Positions 18,524 to 25,378 of a DNA stretch of 64,000 bases are shown one piece after another. Position numbers and translations under genes: made by a program. The DNA is from Frigoribacterium sp. SL97 (GTDB lineage Bacteria > Actinomycetota > Actinomycetes > Actinomycetales > Microbacteriaceae), in contig NZ_CP113062.1 in the NCBI RefSeq assembly GCF_026625765.1, forward strand, positions 1,612,001-1,676,000, in the 5' to 3' direction. The notes under the pieces are model-generated. The model did no database searches and had not been told where the DNA came from. It saw only the letters and a list, made by a program, of their open reading frames with translations. Numbering within the stretch: the stretch's first letter is position 1; each line of letters begins with the position of its first letter.

Positions 18524-19090
18524 GTGACGGGCACTGGGCTGTGGCACCGCGCCTCCTCGGGGTTGGGCTTGTCGGCCGCGGCCGACCGGGTGTGGCAGCG
18601 GCTGCAGCTCGACCGGCTGGCCGGGGGGCGACACTCGGGCTACGTCATCCACGAGGACATGCAGCGGCACCCGCGCACGGTCCGTAGCTTCGTCGGCATC
18701 CGGTGGCTCCTGTTCGGCGAGACCGTCGTCGGGCTCACCGCCATCTTCATCGCCGCCGTCCTCACCAGCCGAGGCGAACACGTCCCGTGGGCCGTGTGGT
18801 TCCGCTCCACGGTCGTCCTCTTCATCACCGCCTCGCTGTACGTCTTCGCGTGGCGCGCCCAGCTCGGCTACTACTGGGCCTACTCGCGCCTCCGCCTGTT
18901 CAGCCGCATCTTCCCGATCGTGACGCTGATCATCGCGACCATCCCCGGGCTCTACCCCGGGTGGATGGTCGTCGAACAGATCGTCTTCTCGCTGCTGATG
19001 ATCGGCATCGGCGACCTGCTCACCAGCGACCACATGCGCGCGGCCTTCCCGCGACCGGCCAAGCCCGACGCGGTCGACAGCACGGGCTGA
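18524..19090 (+). CDS. Multi-pass membrane protein of unknown function
   Basis: A 188-residue protein with about four hydrophobic segments (FGETVVGLTAIFIAAVL, STVVLFITASLYVFAW, RIFPIVTLIIATIPGLY, VVEQIVFSLLMIGIG) and a soluble N terminus of 60 residues. Family not recognised. The GTG start at 18524 is followed by a copy of the GCGCCTCCTCGG repeat (around 18547-18558) at codons 9-12 (RASS). Confidence 0.65.
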   Translation: MTGTGLWHRASSGLGLSAAADRVWQRLQLDRLAGGRHSGYVIHEDMQRHPRTVRSFVGIRWLLFGETVVGLTAIFIAAVLTSRGEHVPWAVWFRSTVVLFITASLYVFAWRAQLGYYWAYSRLRLFSRIFPIVTLIIATIPGLYPGWMVVEQIVFSLLMIGIGDLLTSDHMRAAFPRPAKPDAVDSTG

Positions 19091-19110
19091 GAGTCCGGAC
19101 TCCTGTCACC

Positions 19111-19152
19111 ACGCCACGCCACGCCACGCCACGCCACGCCACGCCACGCCAC
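19111..19152. repeat. ACGCC pentanucleotide tandem repeat
   Basis: Eight consecutive ACGCC units (19111-19150) plus a partial one, running directly into the hairpin at 19149. Confidence 0.9.
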
Positions 19153-19202
19153 GAGATAAACACCCCGCCATTCGATTCTGTAGCGGGGTGTTTAGTTCGT
19201 GG
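19149..19202. terminator. Long hairpin with CACGA.TAAACACCCCGC arms
   Basis: The left arm CCACGAGATAAACACCCCGC and its near reverse complement (19183-19202, two mismatches) enclose a 14-nt loop. It lies between convergent genes and can end transcription from both sides. The arms share the CCACGAG.TA.ACAC pattern with the hairpin at 21499. Confidence 0.7.
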
Positions 19203-19246
19203 CCGGCAGGCGGGCAGGCGGCAGGCGGCAGGCGGCAGGCGGGCGC
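19203..19246. repeat. GGCAGGC-type short tandem repeat
   Basis: Imperfect repeats of GGCAGGCG(G) fill this stretch; no coding role seen. Confidence 0.6.
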
Positions 19247-19426
19247 GGCGGAGGGCTGGGAGCCGGGTGGCGGGCTGGCAGACGGGCCGGCGGGGCTGAG
19301 GGCTCGCTGCCGGGTGGCGGGTTCGGAGGTGGGCGGAGGGGCGGCTGCCCGACGGGCGACCGGCGCGCTGCCGGGCGGGCTTCCGCGCTGACAGGCGGGG
19401 CGGCCGCAGGCCCGAGGAGGCGCGGC

Positions 19427-19879
19427 CTAGGCGCCCGCGCTCAGCACCATCTCGACGTCGGCGGGTTCGACCTCGCGGCCGTCGCCCGTGACGAACGCGA
19501 CCCGCACGGGCTCGCCCGAGCCGGCGACGCTGAACCGGCGTGCGGCGCCGTCGGGGTGCGGATCGTGCTCGTCGCCCCAGACGGCGAGGGCGGCCAGCAC
19601 GGGGGAGAGGTCGCGGCCGGCGTCGGTCAGCAGGTACTCGACGCGCTCACGGGCCCCGTCTTCCCGGTAGGTCGAGCGCTCGAGCACGCCGGCGGCCACG
19701 AGCGACTCGAGCCGGGCCGTCAGCACGTCGGGCGACAGGCCGAGCCGCGCCCGGAACTGCGAGAACCGGGTGTGCCCGAGCAGCGCCTCCCGCACCACGA
19801 GCAGGGCCCAGCGCTCGCCGAGCAGGTCGAGGCTGCGCGCGATGCCGCAGCGCGGGTCCAGGGGTCCACGAGAAGCCAT
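19427..19879 (-). CDS. HxlR-type winged-helix transcriptional regulator
   Basis: A 150-residue protein whose core is the HxlR signature CGIARSLDLLGERWALLVVR with the conserved N-terminal Cys, then FSQFRARLGLSPDVLTARL (recognition helix) and the wing. Such proteins often sense electrophiles or redox and repress a divergent gene. It is divergent from an MFS transporter with a 54-bp gap containing an inverted repeat, so it probably controls both itself and the transporter. Confidence 0.88.
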   Translation of the reverse strand: MASRGPLDPRCGIARSLDLLGERWALLVVREALLGHTRFSQFRARLGLSPDVLTARLESLVAAGVLERSTYREDGARERVEYLLTDAGRDLSPVLAALAVWGDEHDPHPDGAARRFSVAGSGEPVRVAFVTGDGREVEPADVEMVLSAGA

Positions 19880-19885
19880 GCCGAC

Positions 19886-19903
19886 AGCCTACCTCGATAG
19901 GCT
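19886..19903. promoter_or_regulatory. Operator candidate AGCCTA-N6-TAGGCT overlapping the hxlR-type promoter
   Basis: A perfect 6-bp inverted repeat with 6-bp spacing. Read on the minus strand its proximal arm is TAGGCT, 6 nt before the HxlR ATG, so the operator covers a probable leaderless -10 box. The MFS -10 (TAGCGT) starts 18 bp away. Confidence 0.5.
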
Positions 19904-19920
19904 TTTCGTATCCAGAGTGC

Positions 19921-19926
19921 TAGCGT
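19921..19926 (+). promoter_or_regulatory. Putative -10 box TAGCGT for the MFS gene (leaderless)
   Basis: TAGCGT ends 7 nt before ATG 19934, so the transcript should start at the start codon. Confidence 0.5.
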
Positions 19927-19933
19927 CGCCGTC

Positions 19934-21157
19934 ATGCCCCGCGACCTCGCTGCCTCCGTCCGTCCCGACGGGCCGGACCGGCTCGCGTTCTGGACCTGCG
20001 CCTCCGTCCTCGCCCTCGCCTTGTGGACGAGCGGCGCCGCGACGCCGGTCTACCCGCTCTACGCGACCGACTGGCAGCTGACGCCGTTCGTCACGACCGC
20101 GATCTTCGCCGTCTACCCGCTCGTCCTCGTCGTCGTGCTGCTCGTCTTCGGCAGCCTCAGCGACACGATCGGTCGGCGGATGAGCATCCTGCTCGGCGTG
20201 AGTGCCTCGATCGTCGGTGTGCTGCTGTTCGCGCTGGCGCCGGACGTCGGTTGGGTGCTGGTCGGCCGCGGGTTCATGGGCCTCGGCGTCGGCCTGTCGC
20301 TCAGCCCCGCCACCGCCGCGATGATCGACATCGCCGGTCCGGTCAACTCGGCGCGCACCGGAGCCATCAGCACCGCCTCCACCGCCGTGGGCCTCGTCTT
20401 CGCGACACTGCTCGGCGGAGCGCTCGTCCAGTACGCGCCCGAACCGCTGCACCTCACGTACTGGGTTCTCCTCGTCGTCGAGGTGGGCGTGCTCGTCCTC
20501 GTCTGGCGGCTGCCGCGGGACCGGGACGCGCTGGCCGGGCGCTGGAGGCCACGGTGGCCGAGCGTGCCGCGTGCGCTCCTCGGGGCGGTGGGCGCCGCGG
20601 CCGTCTGCGTCAGCGCCTCCTACGCTCTCGGGGCCGTGGTGCTCTCGCTCGGTGCCGAGATCGGCGTGACGCTGATCGGCAGCGACAACGCCTTCGTGAC
20701 CGGCGCGGTGATCGCCCTGTCGATGGTGGTCATCGCGGTCGTGGCGCTGGCGTCACGACGCGTCCCGGTGGTCGTCGCCGTCGTCGTGGCGGCGGTGGCG
20801 ACGGCGCTCAGCTTCACGGCGCTGGTGCTGGCCGCGGCACAGCAGTCGTTGGGGCTGTTCCTGGCGTTCTGTGTGCTGTCGGGAGTCGGCTACAGCCTCT
20901 TCTTCGCGTCGGGGCTGGGGATCGTGTCGCGATTCGCTCCGGAACACCACCGGGCGGGGACGCTGTCGGCCGTGTACCTCGTCGCCTACCTGGTGCAGGG
21001 GGCGACCGCCCTGTGGCTCGGGGCGCAGGCGACCCGCGGAGGGCTCGAGAGCGCCGTCGACGTCGGAGCCCCGGTGATCGTGGGGCTGGCGCTCGCGGCG
21101 ATGGTGGCGGTCGTCGTGGTGATGCGCGGGCGGGAGCGGCGGCGGGTCGCGGCGTAA
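19934..21157 (+). CDS. MFS transporter
   Basis: A 407-residue inner-membrane protein with about 12 hydrophobic segments. The MFS motif between TM2 and TM3 is GSLSDTIGRRMSILLG. A drug or metabolite/H+ antiporter is likely, but the substrate cannot be read from the sequence. It is divergent from the HxlR-type regulator, suggesting induction by the exported compound. A GC-rich hairpin follows at 21239. Confidence 0.88.
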   Translation: MPRDLAASVRPDGPDRLAFWTCASVLALALWTSGAATPVYPLYATDWQLTPFVTTAIFAVYPLVLVVVLLVFGSLSDTIGRRMSILLGVSASIVGVLLFALAPDVGWVLVGRGFMGLGVGLSLSPATAAMIDIAGPVNSARTGAISTASTAVGLVFATLLGGALVQYAPEPLHLTYWVLLVVEVGVLVLVWRLPRDRDALAGRWRPRWPSVPRALLGAVGAAAVCVSASYALGAVVLSLGAEIGVTLIGSDNAFVTGAVIALSMVVIAVVALASRRVPVVVAVVVAAVATALSFTALVLAAAQQSLGLFLAFCVLSGVGYSLFFASGLGIVSRFAPEHHRAGTLSAVYLVAYLVQGATALWLGAQATRGGLESAVDVGAPVIVGLALAAMVAVVVVMRGRERRRVAA

Positions 21158-21238
21158 GGGCAACATGCGGCCACCGGTCAGCGGCCAGCGGCGGCGGGCG
21201 GCGGGCGGCCGGCGGCACAGCTCGCGGCGGGCAGCAGA

Positions 21239-21262
21239 GCCCGCGGGCCGCGACCCGCGGGC
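21239..21262. terminator. Hairpin after the MFS gene
   Basis: GCCCGCGG and CCGCGGGC form a perfect 8-bp stem around an 8-nt loop, about 80 bp after the MFS stop. Confidence 0.5.
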
Positions 21263-21334
21263 GGCATTCAGCACAGCTTGCGGTGGTCGGCACAGCCTCC
21301 CCGGGTAGGTCCGCCTACAGGGCGGCAAGGAGCG

Positions 21335-21480
21335 GAGTGCAGGAGGCGCGGGCCGGGCAGGACGCGCGGCGTGCGGATGGGGCGAGTGCAGGAGGCGCGG
21401 GGTGGACAGGACGCGCGGCGTGCGGATGGGGCGAACGTCGGAGGCGCGGGCCGGGCAGGGTGCGCGGCGTGCCGACGGCA
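21335..21480 (+). repeat. Three tandem copies of a 49-bp unit
   Basis: Units begin at 21335, 21384 and 21433. Each has the order (G)AGTGCAGGAGGCGCGGG, a variable GC segment, GCGCGGCGTGCGGATGGGGC; the third is diverged and partial. Every unit contains the AGGAGGCGCGGG core of the dispersed motif. 49 is not a multiple of three, so the array is not coding. Confidence 0.8.
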
Positions 21481-21498
21481 GGTGCTCGGCTTGCATCA

Positions 21499-21556
21499 CG
21501 CCACGAGGTACACACGCCGCCACGCGATGTCGTGGCGGCGTGTGTACTTCGTGGCG
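21499..21556. repeat. 26-bp-arm palindrome
   Basis: The arms at 21499-21524 and 21531-21556 are reverse complements with one mismatch; the loop is CGATGT. Each arm begins CGCCACGA and contains GTACACACGCCGCC. It is related in sequence to the hairpin at 19149. Placed between convergent genes, it may also terminate transcription. Confidence 0.8.
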
Positions 21557-21568
21557 GGGCGGGCCACG

Positions 21569-21629
21569 GCGCCAGGAAGTGGTCACCGCGCCAGGCTTAG
21601 TCCTGGCGCAGTGACCACTTCCTGGCGTC
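21569..21629. repeat. Nested double hairpin
   Basis: The outer stem GCGCCAGGAAGTGGTCAC (21569-21586) pairs with 21611-21628. Inside it a second stem GCGCCAGG / CCTGGCGC (21588-21609, loop CTTAGT) repeats the GCGCCAGG half of the outer arm. Confidence 0.8.
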
Positions 21630-21645
21630 ATGCCCGGGCGGCACG

Positions 21646-21733
21646 GCAGACCGCCCGCCGCCCGCCGCCCGCCGCCCGCCGGCCGCCGCCCGCCGCCCGC
21701 CGGCCGCCGGCCGCCGGCCGCCGGCCGCGGCGG
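21646..21733. repeat. GCCGCCC / GGCCGCC low-complexity tract
   Basis: Runs of GCCCGCC and GGCCGCC units fill this stretch up to the ssuC stop. Not coding on either strand. Confidence 0.7.
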
Positions 21734-21734
21734 C

Positions 21735-22457
21735 CTACCGCCAGCGCCGCAGCGCCACGCGCTGCACGACGTTCAGCACGGTGTCGCTCAGCGTCCCGAG
21801 CAGCGCCAGCAGGACGATGGCGAGGAAGATCCGGTCGACGCGTCCGTTCGACTGCGACTCGGTCAGCAGGAAGCCGAGGCCCATCGACGACGCGATCAGC
21901 TCGGCCGCGACCAAGAACAGCCACGCCTGCGCCAGCGCCAGCCGCAGCCCCGACACGAGCGAGGGCAGCACGGCCGGCAGCTGCACCCGGGTGAAGAGCG
22001 ACACCCGCCGCAGGCCGTAGGCGCGCCCCGCCTCGACGAGCTGCGGGTCGACGTGCCGCAGCGACCCCGCGACCGTGGTGAAGACGGGGAACGCCGCACC
22101 GATCGCGATCAACGTCACCTTGGAGTCCTCGCCGATGCCGAGGTACAGGATCAGCAACGGCACCCAGGCCAGCGACGGCACCGCGCGCACGGCCGCGATC
22201 GACGGCGCGAGCAACGCCTCGCCCACCCGCGACAACCCGACGACGGCGCCGACGACCAGCCCGATCACGGACCCGACCACGAACCCGATCAGCACCCGCT
22301 GCACCGAGATGGCGACGTAGAGGCCGAGCTGACCCGTGGCGGCGAGGTCGACTCCTGCCCGCGCCACGTCCGCGGGGGACGGCAGGCGGTACGAGGGCAC
22401 TCCGCCGACGGTGGTGGCGAGCACCCAGGCGGCGAGCACGGCGGCCGGCAGGAGCAC
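21735..22457 (-). CDS. ssuC: Sulfonate/nitrate/taurine-type ABC permease, N terminus probably frameshifted
   Basis: A 240-residue inner-membrane permease with six hydrophobic segments and the EAA-like loop VEAGRAYGLRRVSLFTRVQLP. It pairs with the SBP and ATPase encoded upstream, probably for an aliphatic sulfonate. The usable start is GTG at 22457, but the expected coupled start is GTG 22603, overlapping the SBP stop as GTGA; that start is out of frame. One extra C in the CCCCC run (+ strand GGGGG, 22577-22581) would join them and give an N terminus containing EEARVADDG and RRASSSG, peptides the dispersed repeat encodes elsewhere. This is either a real frameshift or a sequencing error. Confidence 0.8.
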   Translation of the reverse strand: MLLPAAVLAAWVLATTVGGVPSYRLPSPADVARAGVDLAATGQLGLYVAISVQRVLIGFVVGSVIGLVVGAVVGLSRVGEALLAPSIAAVRAVPSLAWVPLLILYLGIGEDSKVTLIAIGAAFPVFTTVAGSLRHVDPQLVEAGRAYGLRRVSLFTRVQLPAVLPSLVSGLRLALAQAWLFLVAAELIASSMGLGFLLTESQSNGRVDRIFLAIVLLALLGTLSDTVLNVVQRVALRRWR

Positions 22458-22530
22458 CCCGAGCAGTGCCAGGCGGCGGGGAGGGGTCGCGCCCGGGGTG
22501 CCCGGGCGTCGCGGGGCGGGCGACCCGGAC

Positions 22531-22573
22531 GAGGAGGCGCGGCGTCCGTCGTCGGCGACCCGCGCCTCCTCGG
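22531..22573. repeat. Two facing copies of the dispersed 18-bp motif
   Basis: GAGGAGGCGCGG (22531-22542) and the opposite-strand copy CGACCCGCGCCTCCTCGG (22556-22573) form an inverted repeat in the N-terminal region of ssuC. Confidence 0.75.
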
Positions 22574-22599
22574 CTCGGGGGTGGCGGTCAGGGTGCTGC

Positions 22600-23664
22600 T
22601 CACGAGGTGGACGCGGCCGTCGCGTACGAGTCGTCGAAGAGCGAGTCGAGGGCGGCGTCGACGTCGTCCTGCGAGGGGACGTCGCCCGACTCGACCAGGA
22701 TCGGGCCGACGGTCTCGAGGACGGCGCGCTGGTCGGCTCCGGGGGCGGGGTCGATGTCGAGGTGGGTGCGGTCGATCACCGTGGTGGCGACGGCGGGGTC
22801 GATCGCTGCGGCCTTCGCGAGGATCGCGGCGGTCTCGTCCGGGTTGTCGAGTGCCCAGGCGCGGGCCTTCTCGTACGAGTCGACGACGACCTGCGCGACG
22901 TCGGGCGACGCCTCGAGGAACGACTCGGTGGCGTTGAGGAACCCGTAGCTGAGGAAGTCCACGTTGCGGTAGAGCAGCTTCGTGCCCGACTCGGCCTCGC
23001 TCGCGGCCATGATCGGGTCGAGCCCGGACCAGGCGTCGACGCTGCCGTTCTCGAGGGCGGCGCGTCCGTCGGCGTGCTGCAGGTTCTGGATCGTCACGTC
23101 GGAGGCGCTGAGGCCGGCCTGGTCGAGCGCCTGCAGAAGGAAGAAGTACGGGTCGGTGCCGCTGGTGGCGGCGATCGTCTTGCCGCGGAGGCCCTCGACG
23201 TCGGTGATGGTCGAGTCGCCGGGGACGACAAGCGCGGACCACTCGGGCTGCGAGTACACGTCGATGGTCTTGATGGGGGAGCCGTTCGAGCGGGCGAGCA
23301 GCGCGGCCGAGCCAGCGGTCGAACCGACGTCGACCGCTCCGGCGCGCAGCAGCTCGTTGGCCTTGTTCGAGCCGGCCGACTGGGTCCAATTGACGGTGAC
23401 GTCGTCGCCGAGGGCGTCCTCGAGGTACCCCTGGTCCTTCACGACGAGGCTGAGCGGGTTGTAGGTCGCGAAGTCGATGTCGAGCGTGTCGGTCGACCAC
23501 TCGCCGTCGCTCGACCCGGCGCCGCCTGCCGCGTCGGCCGCGCCGGTGCCGGCGTCCTCACCCGCGACGCAGCCGGTGAGGAGCAGGGCGCTCGCCGCGG
23601 CGAGGGCGAGACCGCCGGCCCAGGAGGCGCGGGTGCGGGTGGTGGGGGAGGGGCGGAAGGTCAT
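22600..23664 (-). CDS. ssuA: Sulfonate-type ABC transporter substrate-binding lipoprotein
   Basis: A 354-residue protein with a signal peptide ending in lipobox LLTGC (Cys near residue 32), a Gly/Ala-rich linker and an NMT1/SsuA-like periplasmic-binding fold (DIDFATYNPLSLVVKDQGYL; GLRGKTIAATSGT; DAWSGLDPIMA). It captures the substrate outside the membrane for SsuBC. Start ATG 23664 overlaps ssuB by 4 bp. Ligand specificity (sulfonate, taurine or nitrate) cannot be read from the sequence. Confidence 0.88.
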   Translation of the reverse strand: MTFRPSPTTRTRASWAGGLALAAASALLLTGCVAGEDAGTGAADAAGGAGSSDGEWSTDTLDIDFATYNPLSLVVKDQGYLEDALGDDVTVNWTQSAGSNKANELLRAGAVDVGSTAGSAALLARSNGSPIKTIDVYSQPEWSALVVPGDSTITDVEGLRGKTIAATSGTDPYFFLLQALDQAGLSASDVTIQNLQHADGRAALENGSVDAWSGLDPIMAASEAESGTKLLYRNVDFLSYGFLNATESFLEASPDVAQVVVDSYEKARAWALDNPDETAAILAKAAAIDPAVATTVIDRTHLDIDPAPGADQRAVLETVGPILVESGDVPSQDDVDAALDSLFDDSYATAASTS

Positions 23665-24653
23665 CGGTTCGTCTCCGTGCTGTCGGGGGCGGTGCGGTGG
23701 TCTGCGGGGGTCGGTGCGGGTGCGGTCTCGGTCCGGGTGCGTCCGGCGGTGGCCGTCGCGGTCAGCGTTCTGGTGGTCGTGTTGCCGGCGTGCACGCGGT
23801 GGACGCCGAGGTCGGCGAGCAGCTGGAGGCGCAGTTCGGCCAGGGCGGGGTCGTCGCGGTCGCGGGGGCGGTCGCCGGGCACGATGACGATGCGCTGGAT
23901 GCTGGGAGCGCCTCCTGCGGTGTCGGCGTGCGCCGCGCCTCCTGCGGTGACGTAGGCCGTGCCCGTGGCGCCGGCGGGCGGCTGCTGCGAGAGGTCGGAG
24001 AGGACGACGATGCGGTCGGCGAGGTAGAGCGCTTCGTCGACGTCGTGGGTGACGAGCAGGACGGTGGTGGGTTCGGCGCGGTGGATGTCGAGCAGCAGGT
24101 CGTGCATGCGGAGGCGGGTGAGGGCGTCGAGGGCTCCGAACGGTTCGTCGAGCAGCAGCACCTTGGGGGCCCGGGCGAGGGCGCGGGCGAGGGAGGTGCG
24201 TTGGGCCATGCCTCCGGACACCTGGCGGGGGCGGAGGCCGGCCGAGCTGCCGAGTCCGACGAGGTCGAGTAGTTCGGTGATGCGGGCCCGGCCGGTGGCC
24301 TTGTCCGGTTTGCTGCCTCGGTCGCCCTTCGGCAGGCCGAGTTCGACGTTCTGGCGGAGGGTGCGCCAGGGCAGGAGGCGCGGCTCCTGGAACGCGATGG
24401 CGCAGCGTTGGTCGGTGGGCCGGGTGGGGGAGTCGTCGATGTCGACGGTGCCGGCGTCGGGCTGGTCGAGGCCGCCCACCTGGCGCAGCAGGGTCGACTT
24501 GCCGCAGCCGGAGGGGCCGACGATGGCGATGATCTCGCCGGCCGTCACGTCCAGGTCGAGGGCGTGGAGGACGGGGCGCTCGCCGAAGCGCCTCCCGACG
24601 CCGCGCAGACGGATCGGCAGGGCCGAGGAGGCGCGGGTCGTCGAGGTGGGCAT
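23661..24653 (-). CDS. ssuB: Sulfonate-type ABC transporter ATPase
   Basis: A 330-residue ATPase. Walker A is GPSGCGKSTLLRQ, the Q-loop region contains FQEPRLLPWRTL (typical of SsuB/TauB/NrtD), the signature is VSGGMAQR, Walker B is VLLLDEPFGALDAL and the switch His is in VTHDVDEA. The last 70 residues are a Thr/Pro-rich extension. The start is ATG 24653, with a leaderless-type -10 just upstream. Codons 6-11 (TRASSA) are encoded by a full repeat copy at 24623-24640. Confidence 0.9.
   Translation of the reverse strand: MPTSTTRASSALPIRLRGVGRRFGERPVLHALDLDVTAGEIIAIVGPSGCGKSTLLRQVGGLDQPDAGTVDIDDSPTRPTDQRCAIAFQEPRLLPWRTLRQNVELGLPKGDRGSKPDKATGRARITELLDLVGLGSSAGLRPRQVSGGMAQRTSLARALARAPKVLLLDEPFGALDALTRLRMHDLLLDIHRAEPTTVLLVTHDVDEALYLADRIVVLSDLSQQPPAGATGTAYVTAGGAAHADTAGGAPSIQRIVIVPGDRPRDRDDPALAELRLQLLADLGVHRVHAGNTTTRTLTATATAGRTRTETAPAPTPADHRTAPDSTETNR
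24623..24640 (+). repeat. 18-bp GC-rich dispersed motif, copy in ssuB
   Basis: A perfect CCGAGGAGGCGCGGGTCG, 13 bp inside the 5' end of ssuB. Confidence 0.8.
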
Positions 24654-24659
24654 GTCACG

Positions 24660-24665
24660 ACGGTA
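24660..24665 (-). promoter_or_regulatory. Putative -10 box TACCGT for ssuBAC (leaderless)
   Basis: On the minus strand TACCGT ends 6 nt before ATG 24653. Confidence 0.5.
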
Positions 24666-24766
24666 GGTGGGCGGCGTGCCTGCCGTCCCGTGGGGTGTAA
24701 CGGGACGAAACACTCCGTTCGGTCCGCCCTGCCCCGGCTCTGTCTCAGGCACACCGATTCATCGGC

Positions 24767-24772
24767 TATAGT
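24767..24772 (+). promoter_or_regulatory. Putative -10 box TATAGT of the tRNA-Pro gene
   Basis: TATAGT lies about 60 bp before the mature tRNA 5' end, the best -10 match in the window. The -35 is unclear. Confidence 0.45.
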
Positions 24773-24833
24773 TGTGGGGTTGCCTCGGTCGGGGCAACAC
24801 CAAGACCTGGGTTGCTTTTTGGAACCCGGATCT

Positions 24834-24910
<77 letters not shown>

Positions 24911-24962
24911 TGAAATGCGCAGGATGTCCAACGCCGGCAGCTTTGCCGGTTGTCCTGACTAG

Positions 24963-25258
24963 GTCTTAGACACGCGCCATGATCTCCACGCGTTGGTGCC
25001 GGAAATTAAGGCCGTGGATTTGAAGGCTGTTCGAGATGGAGAGCCTGTCAAGCCCAAACGTGGCGGTATCGTCGAGTACCCCTCCGTTCCCAGAAGAGAT
25101 TAACGCGGTGCCGCGGTGACAAATGCTTCGAAGGCGCCCCAGCAACTCTGTTACGGGCAGGTGAGCCCACGAAGGATGTCGGTGGGCTGTCGCTTGCTCG
25201 GTTCCAGGGCTACCCATTCCTTATGCCGAGGACACACGATCCTTCTGTGTATCAATAA
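24963..25258 (+). pseudogene. Decayed coding segments between tRNA-Pro and the methyltransferase
   Basis: Frame 24963-25103 is open without a good start and reads like the end of a protein (EIKAVDLKAVRDGEPVKPKR, ending in TAA). A second open stretch in another frame ends with TAA at 25256-25258 and contains LLRAGEPTKDVGGLSLARF. Both have protein-like composition but neither forms a full gene. They may be fragments of one or two genes left at the island edge. The remaining 120 bp before the methyltransferase hold its leader. Confidence 0.3.
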
Positions 25259-25378
25259 CACACCGCGCCCCAACGGGCAGCTCACGGCATCTGAGCCCAT
25301 AGGATTCCGTCAGCAACCATTGGTTGGAGCCACACTGCATAAGGGGTTGCGCTCTCAGTTTTGAAAGGAACTCACCGT

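Larger units (their letters stand above)
19091..19426. other. Repeat-rich intergenic region without a gene
   Basis: A 336-bp gap between the membrane protein and the HxlR gene (convergent). It holds an ACGCC tandem array, a hairpin and GCAGGCG-type short repeats. Open frames here are low-complexity and not supported. Confidence 0.6.
21158..21734. other. Repeat- and hairpin-dense intergenic region without a gene
   Basis: A 577-bp gap between the convergent MFS and ssuC genes. It contains a GC-rich hairpin, three 49-bp tandem units, two long palindromes and a 90-bp GCCGCCC-type tract. No supportable coding sequence. Confidence 0.7.

Noticed and set aside
21335..21480. 49-bp tandem units as a CRISPR array
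   Set aside because: No unique spacers of constant length, no cas genes, units are directly adjacent.
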